Made by a program: the position numbers and the translations under genes
Shown here: positions 9,803 through 18,788 of the stretch, in pieces
Numbering within the stretch: position 1 is the first letter of the stretch
Layout: every line of letters begins with the position of its first letter
Assembly: GCF_000763315.1 (NCBI RefSeq)
Contig: NZ_JPST01000006.1
Location: 86,503-150,502, forward strand
Source of the DNA: Thermoactinomyces daqus
GTDB lineage: Bacteria > Bacillota > Bacilli > Thermoactinomycetales > Thermoactinomycetaceae
Direction of reading: 5' to 3'
DNA: 64,000 bases
Notes under the pieces: generated by a model
Databases searched by the model: none
What the model saw: the letters and a program-made list of their open reading frames with translations, nothing else
Told to the model about the DNA's origin: nothing

Positions 9803-10222
9803 GTGAATGCCATTCCCGAAAACCATCCCATCCTGGTCGAGGCGCGGAAATTTGCCGAGTTGCTCAGCAGAAGCGAGGAAGTGATCCGCTTTCGGCTGGC
9901 GGAAGAGCAAGTCGAAAAAAGCGAGTCTGTGCAGAACAGCATTGCCGCCATCAAGCGCAAGCAAAAAGAATGGGTTCACGCTAAACATTATAAAAAAATG
10001 GAATATGCAAAGCTTCTGGAGAAAGAGTTGGATCAGCTTAATCAATATCTGGACGAGATGCCGATCGTTTGTGAGTTCAGGCAGCGCCAGGTCGAAGTGA
10101 ATGACCTGCTGCAAACCATTCAGCAAGTGCTGGCGGATACTATTTCCAAAAAAATAGAGGTGGAAACGGGCGGACCGGTAAGGAGCGGCTGCGGAAGCGG
10201 CGGCCCCTGCAACTGCTCGTAA
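9803..10222 (+). CDS. ricA: RicA (YmcA), Fe-S subunit of the Y-complex
   Basis: Small helical protein of 139 aa, homologous to Bacillus YmcA/RicA. Its partners RicF and RicT direct RNase Y processing and promote Spo0A phosphorylation, competence and biofilm formation. Conserved parts are the coiled segment with KHYKKMEYAKLLEKELDQL and the IVCEFRQRQVEVNDLLQTIQ region. The tail has three cysteines (SGCGSGGPCNCS), consistent with cluster ligands. The GTG start lies 1 nt after the miaB stop. The frame reads back to 9758, but that part overlaps miaB. A strong terminator follows. Confidence 0.88.
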   Translation: MNAIPENHPILVEARKFAELLSRSEEVIRFRLAEEQVEKSESVQNSIAAIKRKQKEWVHAKHYKKMEYAKLLEKELDQLNQYLDEMPIVCEFRQRQVEVNDLLQTIQQVLADTISKKIEVETGGPVRSGCGSGGPCNCS

Positions 10223-10234
10223 AAAAAAGGACGT

Positions 10235-10264
10235 CCCCACGGTTTTTTTCCGTGGGGTTTTTTT
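10235..10264 (+). terminator. Terminator of miaB-ricA
   Basis: CCCCACGG (10235-10242) and CCGTGGGG (10250-10257) with a T-rich loop and a T7 tail. Confidence 0.93.
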
Positions 10265-10285
10265 GCACTCTAGACGATGGCCCTG

Positions 10286-10293
10286 CATACACT
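10286..10293 (+). promoter_or_regulatory. Candidate sigma-E -10 element of cotE
   Basis: CATACACT fits the sigma-E -10 consensus (CATACAnT). It lies 33 nt before the cotE start, as expected for a mother-cell gene. The same octamer precedes the ATP-grasp/glycosyltransferase gene at 58619. The -35 is less clear. Confidence 0.55.
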
Positions 10294-10326
10294 TGTTAAT
10301 GAACATGTTTGGAGGAGGGAAGCATA

Positions 10327-10905
10327 TTGTCCTATACAGATAGAGCCGTGGAGTACCGTCAGATAGTGACCAAAGCGGTATGTGGAAAAGGAAGAAAATT
10401 TTCGCAAGTGACACATACCATTACTCCGCCGGAAAAATTGCACACGATTCTGGGCGCGTGGGTGATCAACCATCAATATGAATGCAGCAAAGTCGGGGAA
10501 GCGGTTGAAGTTCGCGGTAGCTATGATATTAATATCTGGTATTCGACAAAAGGAAACACCAAAACCGATGTTGTCAAAGAAACCGTTTTTTATACAGAGC
10601 AGGTTCCGCTGAGCTATTATGACCAAAACACCCGGGATGCCTCAGTTTCAGTTAGTGCCGCTGTGACGCAGGCTCCAAACTGCGTGGAAGCGTCGATCGC
10701 CTCACATCATGATGGAGTCGATGTGCGAATCGAAAAGGAGTTTGCCGTCGAAATGATCGGAGAAACCAAAATTTGTGTACCCGTCTACCCGTTGGAATAT
10801 GCGGAGCTGGATGATAAAGAAGTGGCGAGCGGGTACAGTGAAATGGATGAGTCCTCTTTTGACGATTTGGATCCTGATCTGGTCATCGACGATTTGGAGG
10901 ACTAG
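10327..10905 (+). CDS. cotE: Outer spore coat morphogenetic protein CotE
   Basis: CotE directs assembly of the outer spore coat around the forespore. The N-terminal half (residues 1-110) is well conserved: YRQIVTKAVCGKGRKFSQ, HTITPPEKLHTILGAWVINH and VRGSYDINIWYSTKGNTKT. The tail is acidic (EMDESSFDDLDPDLVIDDLED region), as in other CotE proteins. The start is TTG 10327, 7-8 nt after GGAGGAGGG; 192 aa. The candidate sigma-E element upstream agrees with mother-cell expression. Confidence 0.93.
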   Translation: MSYTDRAVEYRQIVTKAVCGKGRKFSQVTHTITPPEKLHTILGAWVINHQYECSKVGEAVEVRGSYDINIWYSTKGNTKTDVVKETVFYTEQVPLSYYDQNTRDASVSVSAAVTQAPNCVEASIASHHDGVDVRIEKEFAVEMIGETKICVPVYPLEYAELDDKEVASGYSEMDESSFDDLDPDLVIDDLED

Positions 10906-10938
10906 GATTGAGTGTAAAAGATGAAAAATTGATTGCCG

Positions 10939-10973
10939 GCTGCTGGTTTTGCATCAATCAGCAGCTTATGTTT
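10939..10973 (+). terminator. Possible terminator after cotE
   Basis: GCTGCTG (10939-10945) pairs with CAGCAGC (10959-10965), followed by TTATGTTT. The T tract is imperfect. Confidence 0.45.
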
Positions 10974-11087
10974 GCAGAGGGTCGGGTGGTTGCTCCTGAT
11001 CCTTTTTTTGTGTCACCATCTATCATATGCTTCAATGCTCCGCCCGATTAGACTTTTGTCTTTTGCTAACCATTTTTCCCCGTTCCA

Positions 11088-11096
11088 CATACTATA
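11088..11096 (+). promoter_or_regulatory. Candidate sigma-K/E -10 element
   Basis: CATACTATA matches the sigma-K -10 form CATAnnnTA. An AC dinucleotide about 17 nt upstream agrees with the minimal sigma-K -35. It sits 55 nt before the amidoligase-like gene and suggests mother-cell expression. Confidence 0.45.
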
Positions 11097-11150
11097 TCAG
11101 CATCATGCCCTTGAAGTGAGCAAGAGAGATGGGAAGAAAGGGGAAAGGTT

Positions 11151-12545
11151 ATGGGCACCATTACCCTTCCTTATCTGGCAGTAGATCATGGAAAAGGGAT
11201 TCGCGATTTCATTGTGGAAAAGCAGAATTTGGCATCGACCATCCGCTTGGAACTGCCGGAAGCAAGCAGGCTATCGGAATACATGCTTGTATTGAACGAT
11301 GAGAAACAGGTGACGAAGTGCCGGAATTTGGTGGAGCGAAATCGGATATTGCTGATGCATGGCCTGCCTGTGGCAGTGAATGCAACCATATTGAGAGAGT
11401 ATATTTTGGCCGTTTTCCAAACAAGGGTTTTGCTGATCTATCGTTCAGTAAACAATTCCGCCTTTCTTCCGGCTGCCAAAAAACAAAGACGGGTGACTTA
11501 CCGGCGCGTTCCCCTGTCGGAACGGACGAGGGAAACGCGCAAAGCGCAGGAATTGGCCATCCGCGCCGTTTATGCACTCGGATTGGACTATGGCGTTGTC
11601 AAACTGGGGATTGGCACGGGAAGGAAAATGGTGATTCAGCAAGTGAACCCGTCCCCGCGTTTAAATAAGGAAATGGAAACGGCATATGTGCAGGCGATCA
11701 CCCAATACATGAAAGGGTGTGCACGCTCCCGGACACCGTTGGAGGAGATTGTTTTGGGGGCAGACCCTGAATTTGTCATGGAATCACCGCAAGGAAAATT
11801 GCTGATTGCTTCAAATTATTTTCCCGTTCGCGGCAAGGTGGGATGTGACGCGATCTGGTTGGGTCAAAATCGCTCGCACAAACCGCTTGTCGAACTCAGA
11901 CCCGACCCGACGCCAAATCCGCGACAGCTCGTTGTGCGCATTTATCAGTCACTCATTTTTGCCAATAAAAAAATGGGAAAAGTTCCGGCCAAGTGGCTGG
12001 CAGGTGCCATGCCGTATGAGGGATTTCCGCTGGGAGGGCATATCCATTTCAGCGGTATACAGCCGGATTTTAAATTGCTCCGGGCACTGGATAACTATTT
12101 GGCAATGTTGCTCGTGATCGCAGAGGATGAAAAAGGGAAGAGACGGCGTCCCAAATACGGTTTTCTGGGGGATTTTCGCTATCAGGACTACGGCGGATTC
12201 GAGTATCGGACGCCGCCGAGCTGGCTTGTCTCCCCTACACTGACCAAAGGCGTGTTTGTGACAGCGAAGCTGATCGCCGCCAATTATAAACAGCTTCGGT
12301 ATAACCCGCTGGCCGATGTATCGATGCAGGAAGCCTATTACAAAGGGCGGAAACAGGCGATTGCCGACTGGCTCCCCATCTTGTGGCAAGATCTGAAACA
12401 ATGCCCGGATTATAAAGTGTACCAGGCCTATTTGGATGATTTTTACCATTATCTCGCCTCCGGGATCACTTGGGATGAATCGCAGGATTTTCGCAAATTT
12501 TGGCGTTTGCCGCCATACGGCAAGAAAAAAACGGAGCAAACATAA
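11151..12545 (+). CDS. Putative amidoligase with YheC/D-like N-terminal segment, spore-associated
   Basis: Protein of 464 aa. The C-terminal two-thirds (about 190-440) looks like the phiEco32-type COOH-NH2 ligase (amidoligase) family: GADPEFVMES, a glycine/aspartate segment (KVGCDAIW), PLVELRPDPTPNP and GGHIHFSG. The N-terminal part (about 120-185) resembles the end of YheC/YheD coat-associated ATP-grasp proteins (IRAVYALGLDYGVVKLGI, QQVNPSPRL) but lacks the rest of that fold. Family members form amide bonds between carboxyl and amino groups. Position between cotE and mutS and the sigma-K-like promoter suggest a role in coat peptide cross-linking or tagging; this is inference. ATG is preceded by AAAGGGG. 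Confidence 0.65.
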   Translation: MGTITLPYLAVDHGKGIRDFIVEKQNLASTIRLELPEASRLSEYMLVLNDEKQVTKCRNLVERNRILLMHGLPVAVNATILREYILAVFQTRVLLIYRSVNNSAFLPAAKKQRRVTYRRVPLSERTRETRKAQELAIRAVYALGLDYGVVKLGIGTGRKMVIQQVNPSPRLNKEMETAYVQAITQYMKGCARSRTPLEEIVLGADPEFVMESPQGKLLIASNYFPVRGKVGCDAIWLGQNRSHKPLVELRPDPTPNPRQLVVRIYQSLIFANKKMGKVPAKWLAGAMPYEGFPLGGHIHFSGIQPDFKLLRALDNYLAMLLVIAEDEKGKRRRPKYGFLGDFRYQDYGGFEYRTPPSWLVSPTLTKGVFVTAKLIAANYKQLRYNPLADVSMQEAYYKGRKQAIADWLPILWQDLKQCPDYKVYQAYLDDFYHYLASGITWDESQDFRKFWRLPPYGKKKTEQT

Positions 12546-12610
12546 TGTGTTGAATGGTCATTCGTGTTACAATGGTGTAATGAAAAACAGAAAAACGGAG
12601 GCAGAGAACG

Positions 12611-15600
12611 TTGGCAAAATATACGCCGATGATTCAGCAATACTTATCGATTAAGGCACAATATCCTGATGCCTTTTTATTTTTTCGTTTAGGCGATTTT
12701 TATGAAATGTTTGTGCGCCCATAAGGGTTCTGAGTGAAATCTGCCCCTGGCAAGGCAGTTGGCGGTCGGACGCACGGATGCCAATCGTCAACCAGCTGAT
12801 CCGAAGGGGAAACCCGACGGGGAGTGTAGCATGCTGGTAAAGCCGTAAGTTGCTGGGTTGCCACAGCACGACTGAACGGCAAGACGAAATGCTGTGAATG
12901 AGGAAGAAGGCTGGACTGCTTGAAGGATAGCCCGAGCTGGCCGATCATAGCCTGTGACGGAAGGCAACCGGAACGTCACATGGTCAAGCCGCACGGCAGA
13001 AAGACATTGCCGGGCGGGGCGTCCCTTGACCAAGCATCTCCGTCGGAGACAAAAGGGCGAACGTCCCATCCGACATCACAGCGCGCCTGTTCCTCAGAAT
13101 CTAAATGGGGATCACCTAAGGCGGAAGGCTTGTTTGCAGCTATGGCACATGAGGTGTCTGAATATCCGCTATGGTGACGGAGTCTCCGTAGTAGTCCGCG
13201 CCAGGGAAAGCCTGGTACATGGCGAAGGGAGACAGCCTGCTGCGTTTAACGCAGGGCGAAGGAAGGAGCGGGAGGCTCCGGGAAAATCCGGCGTCTTGCG
13301 TTAACCGGTTTAGCCGTGAAGGTCATCGCACTTTTACATTACATATTCAGCAAAAACAGGCAGGATGAGCAGTTGCCGCAGGAGATGGAGGCTAAACCGG
13401 CTCCGGCAGGTGGAGAGCCGTATACGCCGAGAGGTGTACGTACGGTTCGGAGGGAGGGGCGGAGAAACCAATCGCCGCGAGGCGGTCAGGCGCTCGGTTC
13501 CTACCCTACTTTGAAGATGCCGAAAAAGCGGCGGAAGAATTGGAGATCACGCTGACAAGCCGCGATGGCGGCAACGAACGAATTCCCATGTGTGGAGTGC
13601 CTTATCATTCCGCTCATACGTATGTGGAACGTTTAATCGATAAAGGGTACAAAGTTGCGATTTGCGAGCAGATCGAAAATCCTGCCACGGCCAAAGGCGT
13701 CGTGAAGCGGGAAGTGGTCCGGGTGATCACCCCGGGCACGATTATCGAAGAGAATATGCTGGATGAGAGAGAAAATAATTTCCTGCTCACCCTGTCAGGC
13801 TCTGAGGGGGAAATGGCCCTTGCCGCGGTTGATCTGTCCACGGGGGAATGGCATGTTACCGAGATGACCGATGGTTTGGAGTTTGTGCTGGATGAAGCAT
13901 CGAGCTATCGTCCGAGAGAGATTGTCCTTGAGGAAAAACTGGCACAAAACACGGCTCTTCGCGAAAAGCTGGAAACGCGGTTGAAATGCCTGATCACGTC
14001 TTTCACCCTGACGCCGCAGGAAGAGGCGGAAGTGATGAAAGAGATGCCCCGGCAATTTCCCGATGCTGCGGACGTATGCAAAACTCCGGGACTGGAACGC
14101 GTTGTCCGCCTGTTGTTTGCGTATCTGCAACAAACGCAAAAACGGACATTGGGGCATGTTCAGCGTTTGCGCCGCTATGATGCGAAACAGTATATGATGC
14201 TTGATGAGTCGGCAAGGCGCAACCTGGAGCTGACGGTGACACTTGCCGACGGGAAAAAGAAGGGATCCCTGCTGTGGCTTCTTGACCAGACGGCAACGGC
14301 CATGGGAAGCCGCCTGCTGAGAAGGTGGCTGGACAAGCCGCTGTTGAGCTTAAGTGAAATTAAGCGGCGACAAAATACGGTCGAATCCTTTTTGTCCGAT
14401 TTTATTTTGTTGGACGAGGTTCGCGATTTGCTGAAGCAGGTTTATGATCTGGAACGGTTGGCGGCCAGGATTGCTTACGGGTCCACCAATGCCCGTGAAC
14501 TGGTCAATGTCAAGCGGTCGCTGTCCGTGATCCCGCAGCTGCGCGAGCGTTTAATCAATTCCGGTTCTCGTGAATTGGTTGAAATGGGGGAAGGTCTTGA
14601 CGAATGTGTGGATGTGCGGGAATGGATTGCCTCTGCGATTGTCGATGAGCCCCCGGTATCGGTCAAAGAGGGAGGAATGATCCGTGAGGGCTTTCATGAA
14701 AAATTGGACGAATTGCGGGCAATCCAAAAGGATGGAAAGAGCTGGATCGCCGGACTGGAGCAGCGGGAAAAGGAAAAAACAGGAATCAAATCGTTGAAGA
14801 TTGGATATAACCGCGTGTTCGGTTATTATATCGAAGTGACCAAAAGCAACCTGCATCTGGTGCCGGAAGACCGTTACCAGCGGAAGCAAACGCTGGCCAA
14901 CGCCGAACGGTTTATCACTCCGGAATTAAAAGAGCGGGAGCAGATGATTTTAAACGCGTCAGAAAAATCGGTGGAGATGGAGTATGAGATCTTTGCGGAA
15001 GTGCGTGCCAAAGTGGCGGAACAAGCAGCCCGTCTGCAGCGGCTGGCCGAATCTGTCGCGGAATTGGATGTGTTGCAGGCTTTTGCTCTGGTGGCCAAAA
15101 AATATCAATATACCCGCCCGCGCGTACATGCGGAAGACGGGTTGAAGATCAGGGCGGGGCGCCATCCGGTTGTGGAGGCGGTCACCCCCGGCGGGGAATT
15201 TGTCGCCAACGATGCCGATCTGGATGCCAGGGATCGCCAGATTTTACTGATCACCGGCCCCAACATGGCAGGCAAAAGCACCTATATGCGGCAAGTGGCG
15301 CTGATTACGATCATGGCGCAGATCGGCAGTTTCGTTCCGGCCGACGAGGCGGAGATCGCCATCGTTGACCGCATTTTCACGCGGATCGGGGCGGCGGACG
15401 ATCTCATTGGCGGGCGCAGTACCTTTATGGTCGAGATGGCCGAAACGTGTCACGCGCTGAAAGAAGCGACACCGCGCAGTTTGATATTGCTGGATGAAGT
15501 GGGACGCGGAACCTCCACTTACGACGGAATGGCGCTCGCGCATGCGATCGTGGAGTATATTCACGACCAAATTGGAGCAAAAACGCTTTTTTCGACGCAC

Positions 15601-16050
15601 TACCATGAATTGACCGGTCTGGAGGAAACATTGCAGCGTTTGGTCAATGTTCACGCTCAGTGTATTGAAAAGAACGGAAAGGTCGTTTTTTTGCACCGGA
15701 TCATTCCCGGGGGAGCCGATCGCAGTTATGGCATCCATGTAGCGGAATTGGCCGGCCTTCCGGCAACTGTGATCAAGCGGGCGAAGCAGCTGCTTCATGA
15801 GCTGGAGGGGCGGATGGAGAGTGAGGCGACGGCCAAAGAAACGACGGCTGAGGATTTGTCCGGCCAGTTGAGCTTGTTTGATTACCAAGGGGTGCAAAAG
15901 AGCGATCCGGTTCAGGCGCCGGCTGTCAAAGAGGCGGACGGGATCGGTGCGGAAATTGTTCAGGCCGTTAAAGAATGGGATTTGATGAATAAAACCCCGT
16001 TTGAATGCATGCAATTTCTCCATGAGCTGAAACAAAAATTGAACCGATAG
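12611..16050 (+). CDS. mutS: DNA mismatch repair protein MutS, split by a group II intron
   Basis: Mismatch-recognition ATPase. Exon 1 (12611-12712, TTG start, GGAGG 9 nt upstream) encodes 34 residues ending in GDFYEMF. Exon 2 (13510-16050) resumes with [11 protein letters not shown] and runs to the stop. Joining them removes 797 nt and gives 880 aa, a normal MutS length. The intron lies just after the FYE mismatch-reading motif. Exon 2 carries Walker [34 protein letters not shown] and a C-terminal clamp-binding motif QLSLFDY. Without splicing, translation stops at TAA 12722. The exon 2 frame is otherwise intact, which argues for a spliced gene rather than a dead one. mutL follows 25 nt downstream. 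Confidence 0.9.
12713..13509 (+). mobile_element. Group II intron, ORF-less, inserted in mutS
   Basis: The 797-nt element begins GTGCGCC and ends CTACCCTAC (AY end), with a candidate branch A at 13503, seven bases from the 3' end. Domain V (13415-13448) is a canonical 34-mer starting GAGCCGTAT and ending GTACGGTTC. Domain IV is a perfect 11-bp stem (CCGGTTTAGCC 13305-13315 with GGCTAAACCGG 13390-13400) closing only 74 nt, so no reverse transcriptase/maturase is encoded. Candidate EBS1 AGACATT (13002-13008), in the loop of a GGCA/TGCC hairpin, pairs with the exon end AATGTTT (12706-12712) with one G-U pair. Candidate EBS2 TCATAG (12945-12950), in a GGC/GCC hairpin loop, pairs with TTATGA (12700-12705). 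Splicing in vivo would need a maturase from elsewhere. Confidence 0.92.
13415..13448 (+). other. Group II intron domain V
   Basis: The 34-nt catalytic hairpin has paired ends GAGCCGTAT and GTACGGTTC, a GAGA-type terminal loop (CGCCGAGAGGTG) and the usual bulge. It is the most diagnostic element of the intron, and domain VI follows directly. Confidence 0.92.
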
Positions 16051-16075
16051 AAAATGAAGGGGAGGGGAGAGCAGC

Positions 16076-18001
16076 ATGGGAAAAATTAAAGTGATGGACG
16101 ACCACCTCGCCAACCAGATCGCAGCCGGTGAGGTGGTCGAACGCCCGGCTTCCGTGGTGAAAGAGCTGGTTGAGAATGCAATCGACGCCGAAGCGACCAA
16201 AATCGCCGTGCAGATTGAAGAGGGCGGCATTTCGCTCATTCAGGTTTCGGATAACGGCAGCGGGATGGACAGGGAAGATGCCGTTACGGCTTTTTCGCGG
16301 CATGCCACGAGCAAGATCAAGCGAGAGCGTGACCTTTTCTCCATCCAGACGCTCGGGTTTCGCGGTGAAGCGTTGCCGAGCATCGCCTCTGTGGCCAGGG
16401 TGACTTTGACGACAGCCCATGACCCCTCCGAACTGGCAACCCGGGTGACGATTGCCGGCGGTGAAGTGCTTGATGTGGAAGATACTTCGCGATCCCGTGG
16501 AACGGATGTCGTAGTGAAAGATTTGTTCTATAATACCCCGGCTCGTTTGAAGTACTTAAAAACCGTCAACACTGAGGTTAGCCATGTGGCGGATGTCGTG
16601 GGCAGACTGGCGATTTCCCATCCTTCGATCGCGTTTTCCCTCACACATAACGGCCGCGAGTTGTTTCGCACTTCAGGTGATGGAAAATTGTTGCACGCGC
16701 TCTATGCGCTTTACGGTAAACAAGTGGCCAGCCGGTTTGTCCAGGTCAGCGGTGAAAATTTGGACTTCCGCCTCAAGGGATATATGAGCAAACCGGAGGT
16801 GACCCGTTCGACCCGTTCTTATCTCTCGATCATCCTCAACGGCCGTTTTGTCCGTTCCATCCCCATCACCCAGGCGGTGTTACGGGCATACGGCACGTTG
16901 CTCCCATCCGGGCGCTACCCCATCGGTGCCTTGCATATTGAAATGGACCCGAAACTGGTCGATGTCAACGTTCATCCTTCCAAGCTGGAAGTGCGACTGA
17001 GCAAGGAAAAAGAATGTTGCCAGCTGATTGAAGAGGCCATCAGACAGGCCTTCGGACGTGAGCGGTTTGTTCCTCAGGCCGAGGCACCGCGAAGCAAAGA
17101 GAAAAAGCCGATCCAGGAATCACTCCGCTGGGACTTGGCTGCGAGCGAGGCCAAAAAGGCGTACCCGCTTCCCGCGAGCAGAACCGAACCGGATCGTGTG
17201 AAGGAAACGGCGCCTAAGCAGGCCGGTTGGGAACCGGAACCCAAGCAGACAAAAGATGAGAATTCGCCTCGTTATCGGTCGGCCCTTTCTTCCTTGACAC
17301 AGGCAGAAGAAACGCGGAAAGCGGAGAAACAGGAACCGGAGCCCGCACCCGAGGAAAAGGGAACCGGCTTGCCAGACAATGCGGCGGAAACAGAACCCGG
17401 AGAGCAACCGGCTGAACCCCGTCTCCCGCACCTGTTGCCTCTGGCGCAGATTCACGGAACCTATATTGTGGCTCAGGCGGAAGACGGATTTTATTTGCTG
17501 GACCAGCACGCGGCCCATGAGCGGATTTATTATGAAATCTACTCAAAAAAACTGGGAGAAGAGAATCATAAACAATATCCCCTGCTGGTTCCGCTCACGA
17601 TCGAATGTTCCCCGGCAGAAGCGGAAGTGCTGGAAAGCCGGCTTGACTATTTGCGCAGGTGGGGATTGGAGATTGAACCGTTCGGTGGCACCACTTTTGT
17701 CGTGCGGGCTTACCCAACCTGGTTTCCAAGCGGTCAGCCGGTGGAATTGGTGCATGAAATCATCGAATGGCTGAAAGAACATGGCGAAGTGAATACCGCG
17801 ATGCTGCGGGACGGAGCTGCGAAAATGATGTCGTGCAAAGCGGCGATCAAAGCCAACCGCCATTTGCGCCAGGATGAAATGGAAGAGCTGCTCCGGCGGT
17901 TGAACGACTGTGAGAACCCGTTTACCTGTCCGCACGGCCGGCCGATCCTCATTCATTTTTCTACCTATGAACTGGAAAAAATGTTTAAAAGGGTGATGTA
18001 G
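16076..18001 (+). CDS. mutL: DNA mismatch repair protein MutL
   Basis: GHKL ATPase of 641 aa that links MutS recognition to strand incision. The N-terminal ATPase carries IAAGEVVERPASVVKELVEN, DNGSGM and GFRGEALPSI. A linker rich in Glu, Pro and Lys spans about residues 340-455. The C-terminal endonuclease domain has DQHAAHERIYYE near residue 475, plus SCKAAIKAN and CPHGRP, so this is the nicking MutL type found in bacteria without MutH. GGGGAGGGGAG precedes the ATG. It lies 25 nt after mutS and is clearly in the same operon. Confidence 0.96.
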   Translation: MGKIKVMDDHLANQIAAGEVVERPASVVKELVENAIDAEATKIAVQIEEGGISLIQVSDNGSGMDREDAVTAFSRHATSKIKRERDLFSIQTLGFRGEALPSIASVARVTLTTAHDPSELATRVTIAGGEVLDVEDTSRSRGTDVVVKDLFYNTPARLKYLKTVNTEVSHVADVVGRLAISHPSIAFSLTHNGRELFRTSGDGKLLHALYALYGKQVASRFVQVSGENLDFRLKGYMSKPEVTRSTRSYLSIILNGRFVRSIPITQAVLRAYGTLLPSGRYPIGALHIEMDPKLVDVNVHPSKLEVRLSKEKECCQLIEEAIRQAFGRERFVPQAEAPRSKEKKPIQESLRWDLAASEAKKAYPLPASRTEPDRVKETAPKQAGWEPEPKQTKDENSPRYRSALSSLTQAEETRKAEKQEPEPAPEEKGTGLPDNAAETEPGEQPAEPRLPHLLPLAQIHGTYIVAQAEDGFYLLDQHAAHERIYYEIYSKKLGEENHKQYPLLVPLTIECSPAEAEVLESRLDYLRRWGLEIEPFGGTTFVVRAYPTWFPSGQPVELVHEIIEWLKEHGEVNTAMLRDGAAKMMSCKAAIKANRHLRQDEMEELLRRLNDCENPFTCPHGRPILIHFSTYELEKMFKRVM

Positions 18002-18002
18002 C

Positions 18003-18788
18003 ATTTTATTTGTCACAACCTCATTTCATCCGGGGAATCGCCAGCAAAAAGAAGCGATGGAATTGGCCGCTTCCCTCGGTGTCCGGTATATCAGCCGGGA
18101 ACGCGCTTCCCTGCCTGATCTGTTTCAGCAAACAGGACTGGAGCGGGCGGTGATTGTGACCAAGAAAGAGTGGCGCTATGAGGACAAAGAGGGGAATCAG
18201 TTTTTCTTTCACCCCAATATGTCCGCCCTGCGCATCAAACAGCTCATCGGCGGGGATACGGATGCGATGGTCTCCGTTGCCGGGATGCGCGAAGGGGATC
18301 GCGTATTGGATTGCACCCTGGGCATGGGAGCGGATTCCATCGTCGCTTCCTTTGCGGTCGGCCCTTCCGGCAAGGTTGTGGCCCTGGAAAGCGAGCCGGT
18401 GATCGCGGCCATCGTCAAACACGGCCTGCACAGTTATCAGACACAGCGCAAGGAGCTGGACCGGGCCATGCGGAGGGTTGAAGTGATTCAATCCGATTAT
18501 CGGACCTATTTAAAGCAGTGTGCAGATGAATCATTTGATATTGTCATGTTCGATCCCATGTTTCGGGAGACGGTTAAGGCCTCCGCAGCCATGCAGCAAT
18601 TAAAACCGCTGGCCAATCCGGCTCCGCTTGATCAGGAATCGGTCGCTGAAGCCGTCAGGGTGGCGAAAAAAGCGGTTTTGCTGAAAGAACGGGTCAAAAG
18701 CGGGGAATTTGAGCGGCTCGGCTTTGTCGTTGCGAAAGAATCATCCCAGTTTGCCTGGGGTGTGATCCGGAAAGGGGAGAAGCAGTGA
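18003..18788 (+). CDS. Class I SAM-dependent methyltransferase (YpiP-like), possible ATT start
   Basis: Putative methyltransferase. Motif I is VLDCTLGMGADSIVAS, motif II VVALESEPVIAAIV, and motif IV FDIVMFDPMF, which resembles N6-adenine or RsmJ-type enzymes. The first standard start is ATG 18057, but the codons upstream (reading LFVTTSFHPGNRQQKEA) look like the usual N-terminus of the family. The frame upstream is closed by TGA 17994, and the only plausible initiator before that peptide is ATT 18003, with AGGGTGATG just upstream. If so the protein has 261 aa; from ATG 18057 it has 243. It lies between mutL and miaA and overlaps miaA by 4 nt. The acceptor is unknown. Confidence 0.72.
   Translation: MLFVTTSFHPGNRQQKEAMELAASLGVRYISRERASLPDLFQQTGLERAVIVTKKEWRYEDKEGNQFFFHPNMSALRIKQLIGGDTDAMVSVAGMREGDRVLDCTLGMGADSIVASFAVGPSGKVVALESEPVIAAIVKHGLHSYQTQRKELDRAMRRVEVIQSDYRTYLKQCADESFDIVMFDPMFRETVKASAAMQQLKPLANPAPLDQESVAEAVRVAKKAVLLKERVKSGEFERLGFVVAKESSQFAWGVIRKGEKQ

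Noticed and set aside
10933..11184. 83-codon ORF between cotE and the amidoligase gene
   Set aside because: It overlaps the amidoligase start and contains the putative sigma-K promoter; no SD.
12611..13540. Broken mutS caused by a simple deletion or frameshift
   Set aside because: The interruption has all terminal and catalytic hallmarks of a group II intron, and the exons join in frame.
12788..13555. Several ORFs of 70-120 codons on both strands inside the intron
   Set aside because: They overlap conserved ribozyme structure, have no SD and do not resemble reverse transcriptase or maturase.
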